Assembly (NCBI GenBank): GCA_039583875.1
Contig: CM077161.1
Span: forward strand, 66,035,885 to 66,099,884
From: Platanthera guangdongensis
Lineage: Eukaryota > Streptophyta > Magnoliopsida > Asparagales > Orchidaceae
Direction of reading: 5' to 3'
DNA: 64,000 nt
Within the stretch, counting starts at the first letter, position 1. Each line of letters opens with the position of its first letter. A program made the translations under genes and the position numbers. Positions 12,051-24,232 of the stretch are shown piece by piece. The notes beneath the pieces were generated by a model. That model ran no database searches, had not been told where the DNA came from, and saw only the letters and a list, made by a program, of their open reading frames with translations.

Positions 12051-12425
12051 TTTTCCCCCTCCTCTTTGAGAAATTTAGCCCCTCTTCCCCCTCTTTTCCT
12101 CTTAGCAGCCGACCACCCCTACTCCCTCTCATTTTCTCAGCCTCCTCTTCTCCCCCTCCTCTCCCTCCCCAAGATCACATCCCCCCTCTCCAAGAATAGT
12201 TCTGGCCACCCTCCTTCCCTCTTGAGTTCGGCCATCCTAGGTCTTCTCTAGTCGCCACCCTCTATCTCCCCTACAACAACTTGACCACCTTCCTCCTTCT
12301 ACCAAACTGACCACCCTCTCCCTCTACACTTTCTTCCTTAAGAAAACCGATCAGCCCTTCTCATCTCAAAACCGAGCAGCCCTCTCTCTCCTTCTCCAAA
12401 TTCCGGCCATCTTTTCTCTCTCCAT
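12051..12425. repeat. CT-rich low-complexity tract
   Basis: About 370 bp consist mostly of C and T on the plus strand, with TCTCCCCCTCC-like runs. It resembles transcribed leaders of LTR elements. It has no coding potential. Confidence 0.7.
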
Positions 12426-13149
12426 TGAATATATATAATCAGTCATTAAAGGTGACTCCCTCTTCTAGGGTTTTGCAAAGGAAAATAGCTCGCATCTTCA
12501 TCATCCGTCAGATCCGTGGATTTGCATGGAGATAGAACCATCCAATGTCGTGTGTCCTTCCTCCACTCATCTTTGTGGACAGATTTTCTTGGGATTGGGT
12601 AACGAATTTATAAACATCTCTTGTGTGATTGCTTCTCTAATATTTGTGAGATTTGGTGGATTAGAAGGCTAGTATTTAGTCCTGATTTATATTGAAATAG
12701 TGCTTTAGTAGAATCTAAATTTCAAGCGTTAATTATTCAAATATTTTCGTACAATTTAAATCGGGTAGTTCTCGTGAATGCTTGTAGAAATTGGATTCAT
12801 TATCCTTGATTTTCCCTCGAGTTCAAGTGATTTGGTCTATCTCGTTTTAAATTAATTTGGGATTTATTTTGGACTTTGTTTAAATCAATATTTTAGTTCA
12901 GATCCTCTCGTGTTGCTTTTGTGAATGCTTGCGTGTAAATTTAATTTTAATTGCTAATTTTCCGAATCGGGTATGTCCTATTCGCTTGAACGAACATTGG
13001 CACATAGCCTTTATTTAATCTCTGAAATGGGGTAGCGACCCTTTGCGTTGTGCATTGTTAAAGTTTGTGCCACTATTTAGTTGAAATCATCGGTAGTGTC
13101 TTAGAGAGGTATCGCACGCTACGAATCTATTTTAATTATCGAACCCAAG

Positions 13150-14110
13150 AGCGCGTAGTTTAATCTGTCGGAACCATTGGCTAGCATCAGCTGCTCCACC
13201 CTGCTGACCTCTCCTACCAGCTCTACCTCTACGGCTTCTCTGGCCCTGTCCTCGTTCTGCCATCCCTCCCTGAATCACTCCTAATCCTTGTCTTCCTACC
13301 GCATGCGAGCGGAAATCCCTCATGCGTCCTGGATGCTGGCACAAAAAGTAGTTCTCGGTAAAGTGAACATCTCGTCAAGCTACTAGCACGGGCTGTGATA
13401 CCGGAGCTCGCCTGGGCTCCTGCAGTGGGGATAGGGGTGTTGGTAGTGCTGGTGGGTGCCTGAAAGGCTACCTACACTATCTCTGTCTACGATCTCTCTC
13501 ATGTCAGTAGGGAGCAGCTCCTCTATCTCATATCTGACCTCTGGGGACCTCAACCCGTCCTCGACATTGTCGGGCCACCATCCTATGGTCTAACTTTAAC
13601 ACCGCGGTGTGAGTCGCTATGGTGTGGAAGGTGGACTGGAAGATCATAATCAAGGCATGTCTCGGTTCATCATGTAAGCCCCGGTAGAAGCGAGCAACCC
13701 TATCTCTGTTAGTGGATAGTAGGTTCCTAACAAAATGTGTCAGGTGGATGAACTCTCAGTTATAGTCTGGCACAGTCTGGTCACCATGACGGATGTGTAG
13801 GAAGTTCTACTGTAGTGCAGCTCGGTTGGCGTTCGAGATTAAGAGCTCAAGAAAAGCCTCTGATAACTCCCCCAACAGGATATTGTGCAACAGTTGTCCT
13901 CTGAACTTCAAACGATTGGCCTCTCTCCACTAGTCTTAAATATATCCCTCTAACAAGGTCACCACTAGTGACACTGCAGCTACTATCGGGCACATCATTC
14001 CTACCAACAGCTCCTCTATATGCTCAACCCACTCTTTTGCCTATATGACAGTCTCCATGCCTATGAAGATGGGAGGCCTCAACCTTTAGAAAGTTGTCAG
14101 TAGGTTAGTG
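13150..14110 (-). pseudogene. E7 gag relic (Ty3/gypsy)
   Basis: Minus-strand translation in shifting frames shows gag-like pieces. Around 13580-13770 a piece resembles the conserved stretch seen in other gag proteins here (EFIHLTHFVRNLLST). An Arg/Gly/Gln-rich linker of the kind that precedes zinc knuckles is open at 13132-13344. Stops and frameshifts are frequent. A long LTR begins at 14539 in the same orientation, so this is the start of that element. Truncated at about 13150. Confidence 0.55.
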
Positions 14111-14538
14111 AGCACTAACAACAGCTACGGTCACTGTGCCAAGGCTATCCGGAAGGTCGTCAGGATTGCTGTGAATGTTTTCCCCATGTTTGTCTCGGCG
14201 AATGACACAGCTGATGGGGAAACCAAGCCTGGAGGTGGGGTGGCGAGGACATATCCTTCGGAGGAGGATCTCTCGTTACCGGACCCCGGTATGTCTCGCG
14301 AAGTAATAGGAAACAAGTGTCAGACTTTTGCAAAATTGGGGGAAATTAGCAAAAGACTAACTAAGCAGAAATGAAGGTCCATGTGTGTGCTATCATATAG
14401 TCTAGAATCCCTAAGCCTCTACACTAAGGTCTGCCAGGCTTCCGTTGCATGGTTTGTCCCAAATCAAAGAACGAAGCGAGGGATGGAAGGATCCTGAAAC
14501 TACTCCATAAGGACGAATCAGGATTGCTTTGATCCATT
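14111..14538 (-). other. E7 leader between LTR and gag relic
   Basis: The DNA next to the LTR reads TGGATCAAAGCAATCC on the minus strand, a possible diverged primer site. Nothing else is recognised. Confidence 0.4.
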
Positions 14539-15244
14539 TGTAAGACCCACCCCAACATTGCTTGGGTCGGGCCGGAGGGGATCTTACTCACCCAAGACAT
14601 CCACCCAGTGCTCCTTAAGGGGTAACATCCCACACTACTAATGACTATTTGGCCACCTTGCTCAGCTTGAATCAAAACATTCACATCACATCAGAGAGTA
14701 TTGTGAAAGCATTAACAGGAAGCCACAACATGTAGTTATATAATAATATACATTTAAGGAGAATGCAAAGGTCGTAACCATTGTTTACACATCAAGCCCG
14801 TAGTCTATACAAGTATCTCTACTCTAAACTCCTCTCATTCTCAATCCTGCTTGCTGGAACTCATGTCTCGAAACTCTGGAGAAGACGGGGGTACCTCTGC
14901 TGGGGTATTCTTGTCAGCTAGCATATTGTCTCACGACAGCTGGTCAATATGATGCTTCGTCTCCTATGAATGGTTATTAAAATAACTGTTACTCACAAAG
15001 CAAAGTGAAAACAAATCTCCTCCCCGGATCCCTATCTTAGGAATGAGCTCACGCACCCAACAAAAGTAGATAGTTGAAGCATGAGAGAGTTAGTACAACA
15101 TTTCATCTATACGGTAGGAGTAACCTTAAAAGAAGGTGTAATACAGAATAACTGGAATAACAGCAACAATATACATCAGTTATAACAAAAGCTCCACCAG
15201 TACATCAGCACATCAGGTATTCACAACCTATATTCAAACCATAA

Positions 15245-15379
15245 GCATTCAAAGCCACGCACATACTACATGCATTCACAGTCGTGCACAAACTCTAGGC
15301 ATTCACAGCCGCACACATACCGCAGGCATTCACAGCCGTGTGCATACCGTAGGCATTCACAGCCGTGCACATTCCCTAT
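15245..15379. repeat. 27-bp minisatellite, 5 units
   Basis: GCATTC(A)CAGCC-type units begin at 15245, 15272, 15299, 15326 and 15353, an exact 27-bp period, within the E7 LTR. The internal GCCGTGCAC words carry CpG. Confidence 0.9.
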
Positions 15380-15959
15380 GTCGACATAGTATGGACCACT
15401 TCTCTTCAAGCATGGTAGCGAGCCCCGCGGGCCTCAACGATGTGGCCGTCGGTGACAGTGGACTGTCCTGCTACTTCTGGGGGTGGTCGTACCGCACAAC
15501 CCAGGACCCGACATACAACCCCTTATACTCCTGGATGTGAGCGACATCCGTTGATTCAACATTTTGGCTGACTAGAGGAGGAAAGCCAAAAGGCAAAAAA
15601 ACATAACGGTCGGTCACCCGTGGTACTCATCACCCTGTCACCTTGAGGCGTCGAACATCCCGCACCGGTACGATTGGCCTATAGAAGTGACTGACCCGCC
15701 CCAATTTATCGCAAGCAATATACAAGCAATCAAATTTATCAATTTTGCTAGCATGAACCAGGTATACAACGGCTTGCCCTACTATGCTTCAAATAATTCT
15801 GGCAAACAGCACTAGGCTCGACTTTCGACCTGGAGCATGGGAGCACTTATTTTGGGGCCAACTTAGGAAGAGCATCTCAACTCCTGTTATCCACAACTAA
15901 GGCTCAACCTATCAAATAACGGCCCGTCAGGGCAGGACCCGTGCTTAAAATTGTAAAAT

Positions 15960-16235
15960 GTAGAAACAAAAGTGCGGTAATAGAAGTTGTTGTTAGTATA
16001 AGTTGCAGAATTGAAATGCTGTAATGAAACAGGACCAGTATGAAACTGGAATAGTATTGAATGGAAAGAACTGAACTAAAAGTAAGTACTGAAAAGAACT
16101 TGAACAGTACTAGATTGGAATAGTACTTAAAAACTGAACTGAAAGTAAATAATTAGGACCAGTGCGAGTCTAGAGCATTGAAAAGGAAGTACTGAACTTA
16201 AATGAACTATACTAGTACGAGACTGGAATAAAATA
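15960..16235. repeat. Diverged low-complexity repeat (AGTACTGAACT-like)
   Basis: Words such as ACTGAACT, GGAATAGTA and AAGTACTGAA recur without a fixed period. It is probably a decayed tandem array inside the E7 LTR. Confidence 0.5.
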
Positions 16236-16278
16236 TAAAGAAAATGGTTAGTAGTCCAATCACTCCATTCATTAGGCT

Positions 16279-16512
16279 TCAGTTTCATCTCTGTTCATAG
16301 GAGGCAAGTTCAGTTCTATCTTCATTCTCAGGAGGCATGTTTAAATCTATCTCCATTCTCAGAAGGCATGTTCAGTTCTATCTCCATTCTCAGGAGGCAT
16401 ATTCAATTCTATCTCCATTATCAGGAGGCATGTTCAGTTTTATCTCCGTTCTCAGGGGGCATATTCAGTTCTATCTCTTTTCTCAGGAGGCATATTCCGT
16501 TCATTTCAGCTT
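16279..16512. repeat. 30-bp minisatellite, about 8 units
   Basis: Unit of the type TTCAGTTCTATCTCCATTCTCAGGAGGCAT repeats with substitutions at a 30-bp period. This leaves one frame open without implying a protein. It lies in the E7 LTR. Confidence 0.88.
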
Positions 16513-17818
16513 TTTGGAGGCTTCTTTGGGTTTCACCCATTATTAAGGTCCGATAATAATTCAGTTGCCCCTTTCGATCACGGCTTACTCGGATCCGAAG
16601 GCTTATTATGAATTACACCCTTATTATTCATCGGAGAATAAATATCAACTCAATTTCTAACGTCGGATCGAATCCGAGAATCTCGTCAGAGGACACATTC
16701 TTCCTCGAATTTCAACCTCGAAAATCATTTTCAACACATGAGGTAAATTCTTTACCAAAAATAAGGTTGGGGATTATTTTACTCAAAGCTTGTAGTTTCA
16801 TCTTCTGAGTCCACCCAAAATGCTTGAGGGTTATTTTTTAAAAAAATGAGGTGCTTGGTTGTTTTGCAAATACCTCAAAATACTCGGAGCTGAAAATTTT
16901 GCTTCGAAAAATCTCGTCGATTAATCAATTGAACTTAATATTCAATATATAGAGTGGTCGCGCGGTTCACCTTCCATTGTCGAAGCATTTGAGTGCGTAA
17001 TTTCCGAGCGCGACCCCGGGCTACAAGAAATTGGAAAAATCTTCAATTTTAATCTCAAGGTTCTCACATTTTAATACAACTTTTAAGAGGGCCTAAGAAA
17101 GAGCCTAGTAATTTTTCCAAAATATTCCGAGCAATTTTGGGCCTCTAAATTGGCCAAAGAGTCCTTATTTAAGCTTTTAAAAATACAAAATAAACTCCAC
17201 AAATTCTCCAAATTTTTGTGTTGATTGCCCACATTAGGGGGAACAACTTTCATGTTCAAATCATTTTTTCCTACGAGCCTAGATTATCCCTCAAAAATAA
17301 AATACCCATTTTAGTTATAATATTATAATAATCAGAAATATTATAAAAATTATAACTTTTATTATTATCTTCTCCCCCTCCACACACCCCCCGCCGCCTG
17401 TACCAAACCGAGCCTTTGTGGGCCTTCTCTGCCGCTGGCTTGCCGCCGGCCGGCAATGGCTACGCCTAAGGGAGACTCCCTGGGCGTGGGCGCTCTCTAC
17501 AGCGGTGGTCATGTGTCCTGCCATTGTCGACCATTGCCGGAGCAATTTTTTGAATGGAGGGGAGGGGGGTGACAGCGACGTCACTCCGACCGTAGGAGCT
17601 TGCATGCAAATCGTCTAGAAAAGGGAGAGGAAGGAGAGGAGAAGTTTTCCACCATGTTTGGGGTCTCCGGAGGCTCTCGGCGAAATCTGCCATGGGAGGT
17701 GGTGGAGGGTGGTGGAGCTCGGGTGGGCTTTTTCCGGCGAGGAAGAGCTCTGTTAGGGGTGGTGGTGGCTCATTTTGAGCTTGGAAGAGGGGTGCAACCC
17801 TCTGGTGTCAGAGGACAT

Positions 17819-17828
17819 CGTTTATAGG
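17819..17828 (-). promoter_or_regulatory. Possible TATA box of the E7 LTR
   Basis: The minus strand reads CCTATAAACG about 620 bp inside the presumed LTR start at 18445, a plausible U3 length. No other support. Confidence 0.4.
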
Positions 17829-18448
17829 AGAGAAGGCCCCTCCCTCCCCGGCCTCTTCTTCTTACTAGTTAAGCAAAACTAGGGGGTGAGGTTATCCAAA
17901 CCTTCTATGGTTTACTCCTAGCTATATTGGGCATGCGCCTGCCTTTTATTGGTGAGGTACAATCTTGGTGTCAACCTCTTATTGGTTGGAGAGAGGATGG
18001 GGAAGTTGGATGCTTTGTATTGGAGCTTTTCCTTTAGCTTGGGTGGGCTCAACCCAACTCATGTCAAAGGTAGCAGGTGGCGGCCATCTAGAGGGAGTTG
18101 TACATCTAGGTGTTGTCATCTTGGGGACTTGGAGAATGGTCTAAGTGGGCTTTGGCTTAAGAAAGAGAAAACGAGAGAGAAAGAGAGGGAGTTTTCCCCT
18201 TAGCTTGGCCGAAGGCCCCTTCCTCTTGACCGCCTACATGAAATCAGAGCCCATAAGGGGCCTATGATGGCCTTGGAATGATGTCCTCAAGTAGAGGCAT
18301 TTGAAAATAAATTTCCTTAAGAGAATTTTGGTTTTTAGAGAGTTTTGACCAAAGTAAACCGTGGGGTGGGTCCTCCATGCTGGTCAAAGTCAAAAGAGGT
18401 CCATGACACTGGGGTCGGGTCAAAGTAGGGGTGTTGTGTCTTAACTTG

Positions 18449-18754
18449 TGTATAACATCCCAATTCGCGCTAGGCCCCTCGTACGCACTTTTAAGTCAGG
18501 AAAGCTGACTTGGGCTCAGGGTATGCTGGCAGATAGGCTTTCACCTGAGTATGGGAGGAGGTGTTGATTCCTCCCGAGGACACTGGTAGTGACACGGGCA
18601 TGTCCCTACCCGTGTGGCACTCTTGTAAATTTTGCGGCTTCTTTGTGATCATTCCAGAGAAGGACGCGGGTAGTGACACGGGCGTGTCCCTACCCGTGTG
18701 GTACTCCTGTAGATTTTGCGCCTTCTTTTTGATCCTTTCAGAGAAAGACATTAG
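18449..18754 (+). repeat. E3 LTR fragment, left part
   Basis: It begins TGTATAACATCCC, a usual Ty3 LTR start, and runs into 84-bp repeats that continue after the E2 insertion at 30160. The presumed E3 LTR is plus-oriented because its TATA-like box lies at 30611. Confidence 0.6.
18585..18752. repeat. 84-bp tandem repeat, units 1-2 (continues at 30160-30327)
   Basis: Units start GGTAGTGACACGGG at 18585 and 18669. Two further units start at 30160 and 30244 beyond the inserted element, again 84 bp apart. Each unit holds the palindrome pair GACACGGGCGTGTC and CCTACCCGTGTG. Confidence 0.9.
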
Positions 18755-19170
18755 TGTAACGCCCCCAATTTTCTGGTGATATTATTTGAATTGGTGTCGT
18801 CATATTTATGACATCAGGGTGTTATCTTTTTTGCGTTTTGGTTGACGGCACTGCACCGTTTGTGCGTTTTGCATCCGTTAGTTTGTTTGATCGGATTTTG
18901 GGATTTTTGTTTGTATTGAATGCCTTCCTTGGTCTAAAGGAATGAGTTTTGAGTTGTTGATATTGTCCCGTTTTATTGCGACACAAGCATTTTAGAGTCT
19001 CAGCGTGTGTTAGGATCTTTGTGACAATTTTTTCTTGTGTAAGCATTGTTGGTTTGGTCTCAAGAATGGTGCGTCGGATTTTAGGGTTGTCTCTCCGGCT
19101 AAATTCTTAGAGTCAGTATTTTATCCCAGAATTTAAGACAAACTGGAATTTTTGATTCTATCCAGGAGTT

Positions 19171-19700
19171 CTCGAGAGATATCTTCCGGTACTCGAGTTA
19201 CCTATATTCAGTACTCGAGTAATGCGTGTGTGTTTCTCGAGAAGTATCTCCTTGTTCTCGAGAAGTACCTCTTGTACTCGAGTAAAGCCCCGCCTGAACT
19301 CGAGAAATTTTCTCTGTATTCTCGAGAAGTGCCCTTGATCTCGAGAAGTTCTGGCGTACTCGAGATATTCCTTCTTCAGTACTCGAGTATTGTTTTCCTG
19401 GTACTCGAGTGGTCCTTTTGTAGTACTCGAGTAGTGCTTGCCTTGTAGAACTCGAGTAACTTGCTAGTACTTGAGTACTCCCCTTCTGCACTCGAGTCTT
19501 GTTATAGCACTCGAGTAATTCTCCATCCCGGTACTCGAGAGATTCTTCCCTTATACTCGAGTAGTTCTGCCTTCAGTACTGGAGTAGTCGCCTAGTACTC
19601 GAGTAATCCTCTTGCAGTACTCGAGTAGTCGCCCTGTACTCGAGTAATCCTCTTGCAATACTCGAGTAGTCGCCTAGTACTCGAGTAATCCCCTTGCAGT
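19171..19700. repeat. TACTCGAGTA palindrome array in E2 5' LTR
   Basis: I count 24 CTCGAG cores in about 540 bp, most in the longer palindrome TACTCGAGTA, spaced 15-30 bp apart. A few decayed cores are visible (CTTGAG near 19470, CTCAAG near 19734). The array ends about 110 bp upstream of the TATA box, an enhancer-like position. Confidence 0.95.
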
Positions 19701-19809
19701 TCTCGAGTAATCATCCCTTAGTACTCAAGTAACCCATTCATTCTGTCTCGGGAAAACCGGTTCAGCCGAATCCGGTCTATTTTGTTGTTTATCCTATTAT
19801 CACCCTTAG

Positions 19810-19817
19810 TATAAATA
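19810..19817 (+). promoter_or_regulatory. E2 5' LTR TATA box
   Basis: TATAAATA within CTTAGTATAAATACC, just downstream of the CTCGAG array and identical in the second LTR (28152-28159). This is the expected core promoter for the genomic RNA. Confidence 0.75.
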
Positions 19818-21780
19818 CCTACTTCTTCTTCATCTTTATACCGATCGAGATTTTTGTCTACCTCCCGAACCAAAGCGGCGTGAGCGTGAAAGAGGTTGTC
19901 CGTCCGTACTTCTTCCGGTGGCCGCCGGCGGAGCTCCAGTGCTCGAAATCGTGAACCAATCATAGATCTGGAAAGCCCTCGTCGTGCGCTTCGTCATCGT
20001 GGTATAATCTTCCTCATTTCTTAAGTTTTTCTCGTTAGGGTTTTCTGCCCTAACTTCTATCTTGGCTATTTCATGTTAGATTTTGACTCCCCTCGTCTTC
20101 TTTAGCCCCAATCTACGTTAAGGAGCGATTTTAAAGAGTTTTTCCGGCAAAACCAGGGCAAGTGATGGTTTTCCCTTTTCCCTCTTCTTTCCAATCTTGA
20201 TGATAACTGGTAATCTCCTTGCTCTTCAATCTTTCTGTACTAATGACCTTTTCATTTGTAGATATATTTAATTTTCCTTTGAATCCACTTGTGTTATTAG
20301 TTTGTCATGATAAATTAATCTTGAAAGTGTTGTAGAAATTCGATGAAAATGTTCAATCTATAGCTTTAATCGCTCCTAATTATTATGTAGGGTGTGTTAA
20401 GAGTTGTTTATAACCGTGAAATCTTTCCTAAAGGTTGATCAACCGCCTCAATTCTAGAATTATTTAGTAGAATCTGACGTGTCGTTGTTGACTTGATAAG
20501 TCTATCGTGGTTTTTCTTTGTGGCGATGTCGTGGGGCGAGACAAGCCACCAGGCCCCGATTGGGTTGTAGTGTGCCTCTGAGCTCTAAACCCAGATCGTT
20601 ACGGGGTTTTCCTCCCGGGTTTTTCTTCGTTGTGGGTGTTTTTTAGTGTGTAAACCCACCACCACAACATTTGATCTCCCTATTAGCACCATGTGGGGCT
20701 CTCCCGGGTGTTTGGGCATTTGCGGTGTATGGTGGAGTATCCAGTCTCCCCCGTATTTAGACGGATAAATTATCTTTGGTGCTATTTTGTTTTGGTGGAG
20801 TTGACCACATGTGGCTAATAGGGGTTTGTTTCTCTTCCGATGGTTTAATCTTGATCTATTTTCCATTATAGCCTTGTGCATTTGGGGTAATCTTGTTGAA
20901 CGTGACGCTTCACGTAAGTTTTTTTTTCTCTTTTACTTTTGTACTCTACTGTTGTACTTGTTTATGTACTTTTCTTTCGTCCTGGGTTGGTACCCCTTGG
21001 CTTTTGTACTTGTGGCTTATTTCTTTTGCCATCACTTGTAATTTCTTGTTGAGGTGTTCTGTCTTTGGAATGCCTCAGGTTCAGAGTTGTAGCTGATTCT
21101 TCGGTGCTGGTTTTGGAGTGCTTGGGCAGCAGTGTTGGCTATTATGTTGCCTTGGCAGCGAGGTAGTTGTTGTCTTATTTTCTTTGCTAGTTCAGACATA
21201 CTGTGTTTTTATGTGGGTTCATGTCAGTTTGTTGAGGCCCACAGGATTGTTGATTTTTGGATACTTGCTAGCTACTTCGTTTATTTTCTGTGGATGTGGA
21301 CTACTTGCTCTTTGGGATGTTTTATGTTAGGATTACATGGTAGTTATTTTCAAGTATAAAAGAAAATTTACTATTATTACTGCATGCATTGCATAATTTA
21401 AAATGTTAAATCACTATATTTAATGACCGTACAAATCCACTTTTATTACTATTATAAATTTAGAACTTGCATATCTTGAGGTGTCCATTTATAACCTCTA
21501 AACTCTTGTAGGATGCCTAATCCGAGAACAAAAGTATTTTGGCCGCGCATAATTACTTTTCTTGTGGACTAGATGAGCCACTCAGCCGAGGGATACAGCT
21601 AACTACTTTACTTAATTTGACTTTAACTCTAATTAACTTAAAGAATCTTTCTTCATGGTTAAGTAGGTATTTTGCCTGAGCATCCGCAGTTATCCCCTGC
21701 TAATGTGGCATCGTGACACGCATTTTTTCCCTTATGCTGATACTCCTTTATTGGTAGTGAAAAATGCGGGTTGTGATAGT

Positions 21781-21792
21781 TGGGATCAGAGG
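21781..21792 (+). other. E2 primer-binding site
   Basis: TGGGATCAGAGG lies two bases after the LTR end. It is close to the initiator-tRNA-Met complement TGGTATCAGAG, with one change. Confidence 0.75.
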
Positions 21793-22319
21793 GAGGTTGC
21801 TTGACAATTGGTCGGGCAACCTTCCCTTATTAGTATTAGTTATTTAGTGACATTTCATACACACACCGATGTGTCATCAGTACGTCTTAGCTGAAGCATA
21901 GTCACTACACTCATAGTATGATAGAAGTATATGGGGCATATTATGTAGTATGGGATGCAAAATATGTGTTTGTATATAGATTCACCATAGGAGGCAGCAT
22001 GCACTAAGGCTTTTTTTAGAATGCATAACACTGCATACATAGCATATCATCGCATAAGCACACGTGCTAAGTTAAGGTTTACATGATGACACATGTACAC
22101 ACATGATTTTAAGGAAGAATGAAGAATTCATGCATTCATATCATAGGTACATGAGTAAATAGGATAAGAGGATGTCATCCTAAGTAGGACATAACATCAT
22201 TATAAAATCCCAGAGCAAGTTGCAGCACAAGCAAGTGTTTTTTTTGTATGGTCTGAACTAGTCGTGTGGCCTAATTGTAATCTAGGATTTTTGATGAGTT
22301 GTTTGTTTGCCTTTTAGAA

Positions 22320-23560
22320 ATGCTGCCAAAGCTTATTGCGACGAGGTCGACTCCCCAGTCGGAGGGCGAGTCATCAAGAGCCCAAAGTGATGCGATTATT
22401 GAGAGTCTGCGTCAGAGTAATGAGGCTCTGTCGAGACAATTAGTTGCGATGCAATTACAAATTCAGTCTTTGTTGTCTGCCGCTCCCGCGCATCAACCTT
22501 TAGTGCAAGATCCTGCCTTGTGCCAAGTTGTTCCTGCTAATCCTACTACTTTGTTACCCCCAGTGACGCTAGCACCGGATATGAACTTTATATAGCATTT
22601 CCAGTGGCTGAGACCTCCCACTTATAATGGGAGTGCCGACTTCATGGTTTTGGATGATTAGATTATCTCTATGGATGAGATGTTTACGTATTCGGGGATT
22701 GTTGAAGCCTAGAAGGTGATGCTTGCATCCTACCAGATAAAAGGCCTGGCAAAGTGCTGGTGAATTCAAGAAAAGGAAAGTTTGGCGGAAGTATGTTCTT
22801 GGGAGTCCTTCAAGAAGATGCTGCTGAAAAAGTTTCTACCCTCAGTCGAGCACGACCGTCTGATGAATAACTTCCAATATTTGAAATAGAGACAGCTCAC
22901 AGTGAGCGAATATGAGATCGAGTTTAGTAAGCTGAGTAGTTTTGCTCCTGATTTGGTATCCTCGGAGGCAGCAAGGGTGAAGCGTTTCCTCGGAGGATTG
23001 AGAAGCGATGTCCAGCAATTGGCATGCGCTTATCGAGTTGAAAGTTATGACGAAGTAGTGGAAGCCCCTTTGAAGGTCGAGGCGATCGAGAATGCCAAGA
23101 ATCTAGGTGCTGCGGCGAGGAAGGAGAAGAGAAAATCTGAGGAGGATGGAAGCTCCAGGGCGTCTGGCCCTCCTTTGAAAAAGATAAGTAAAGAGGTATG
23201 TAGTTTTTATGGTCGGTCGGGCCACCCTTTCGAAAGGTGTATCAAGATGACTGCCACCCTGAGCAGCAACAGGTGCTCGCCATCCAAGGTGCACCCAAGG
23301 GTGATCTGGCGTTCCCAATCTGTGCTAAGAAGGGTCATGACATGAGTCATTGCTGGTTGAAGTACAAGGTCTGTTTCTAGTGTGGGCAGAAGGGGCACCT
23401 GAAGTCTACATGCCTCCAGGCTCAGACTCCACTGCAGCCTGCCCCGCTTCGGGCTCTACCGCCACCACTGAACCAGGACAAAGGAAAAGGAAAGTTGAAT
23501 GTTGTGACCAGAGAAGAAGCTCAAAACTAGACCCAAGTCATATCAGGTTGGCCCAAGTTT
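22320..23560 (+). pseudogene. E2 gag, interrupted by several stops
   Basis: The N-terminal part has a Gln-rich helix (SNEALSRQLVAMQLQIQSLL). The Ty3 gag core follows: FQWLRPPTYNGSADF, SWESFKKMLLKKFLP and TVSEYEIEFSKLSSFAPDLV. Two zinc knuckles follow: the first, SFYGRSGHPFERC, has lost a Cys, and the second (about 23370-23410) reads CGQKGHLKSTC after a stop. The five stops between 22590 and 22890 all sit where a Gln or Trp codon would need one C-to-T or G-to-A change. It would have encoded the particle protein. Confidence 0.85.
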
Positions 23561-23608
23561 GAGTATCTTTTATTCCTCGTTGTTGCCCTTGTTATCGCTC
23601 GTTTAGTT

Positions 23609-24232
23609 ATGTATGCTACAGTTTTAGGGGAGTTTAAGGTGCGAAATCTGTGGGCGCGCGTTCTTTTCGATTCGGGTGCCACCCATTCCATTATGTCCCG
23701 GAGGTTCGTAAATAATCATCATTTGAACGTGGATCAGTTAGGAGACTCCTTCAATGTTAAGCTTCCCTCCGGTGATTCGGTGATATCTAATCAAGGAATT
23801 CTGAGATGCCCTATTTATCTTGGCAATTTTCTGGCCTTTGCGGATCTGATGATTTTGGATCTGGCTGATTTTGATGTGAATTTGGGCATGGACTGGCTGT
23901 CCAAGTATGATGCGGTCATCCAATGCAAGGTAAAGCGACTGGACTTCAAGATGGACAATGGCCAACCTATGAGCGTCTATGGATTTCAGGACAAGGTTTC
24001 CCCTATAATTTCTGCGGTACGTTCTTGTCGTGCTATCGATTCTGGTTGCAAGGCATTTTTAGTCTCTATTTCTGCTTTGGAAACTGCTTTTGTTACACCA
24101 CGTCTTGAGGAAGTCTCGGTGGTGCGAGAGTTTCCAGATGTTTTTCCTGATAGTCTTTTAGGACTTCCTCCTGAGAGAGAGGTGGAGTTTATGATAGAAC
24201 TCGAGCTAGGTACTCACCCGATTGCAAAGTGA
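23609..24232 (+). pseudogene. E2 retropepsin-type protease and start of RT linker
   Basis: D-S-G at 23669-23677 in LFDSGATHSIM, then DFDVNLGMDWLSKYD, are typical of Ty3 protease. The frame runs 207 codons to FPDVFPDSLLGLPPEREVEF, the conserved linker before RT. It is stopped by a TGA at about 24231 in the linker. Confidence 0.88.

Larger units (their letters stand above)
11740..13140 (+). other. LTR-like promoter and leader region, element unknown
   Basis: An AT-rich stretch with a 45-bp imperfect duplication (ATGATGGGTGC..TATAACCATCTC at 11872 and 11915) precedes a good TATA box. A very CT-rich leader then leads into AT-rich DNA. This succession is typical of a plant LTR read on the plus strand. 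No second LTR copy, primer site or coding frame is visible, so the element is unidentified. Confidence 0.45.
14539..18445 (-). repeat. E7 long LTR (about 3.9 kb), partner not in window
   Basis: It starts TGTAAGACCCACC on the plus strand next to a possible primer site. It ends near GGGTGTTGTGTCTTAAC, a near inverted match to the start, just before another LTR begins at 18449. It contains two minisatellites and a minus-strand TATA-like box. The right boundary is approximate. It could be two abutting LTR pieces. Confidence 0.55.
18755..21778 (+). repeat. E2 5' LTR (3024 bp)
   Basis: It starts TGTAACGCCCCC and ends TTGTGATA, where the other copy ends TTGTGACA. The palindrome array, TATA box and long transcribed part follow in order. 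Confidence 0.92.

Noticed and set aside
16337..16546. Repetitive open frames with SILRRH-like units
   Set aside because: Translation of a 30-bp minisatellite. The period is a multiple of three, which keeps the frame open.
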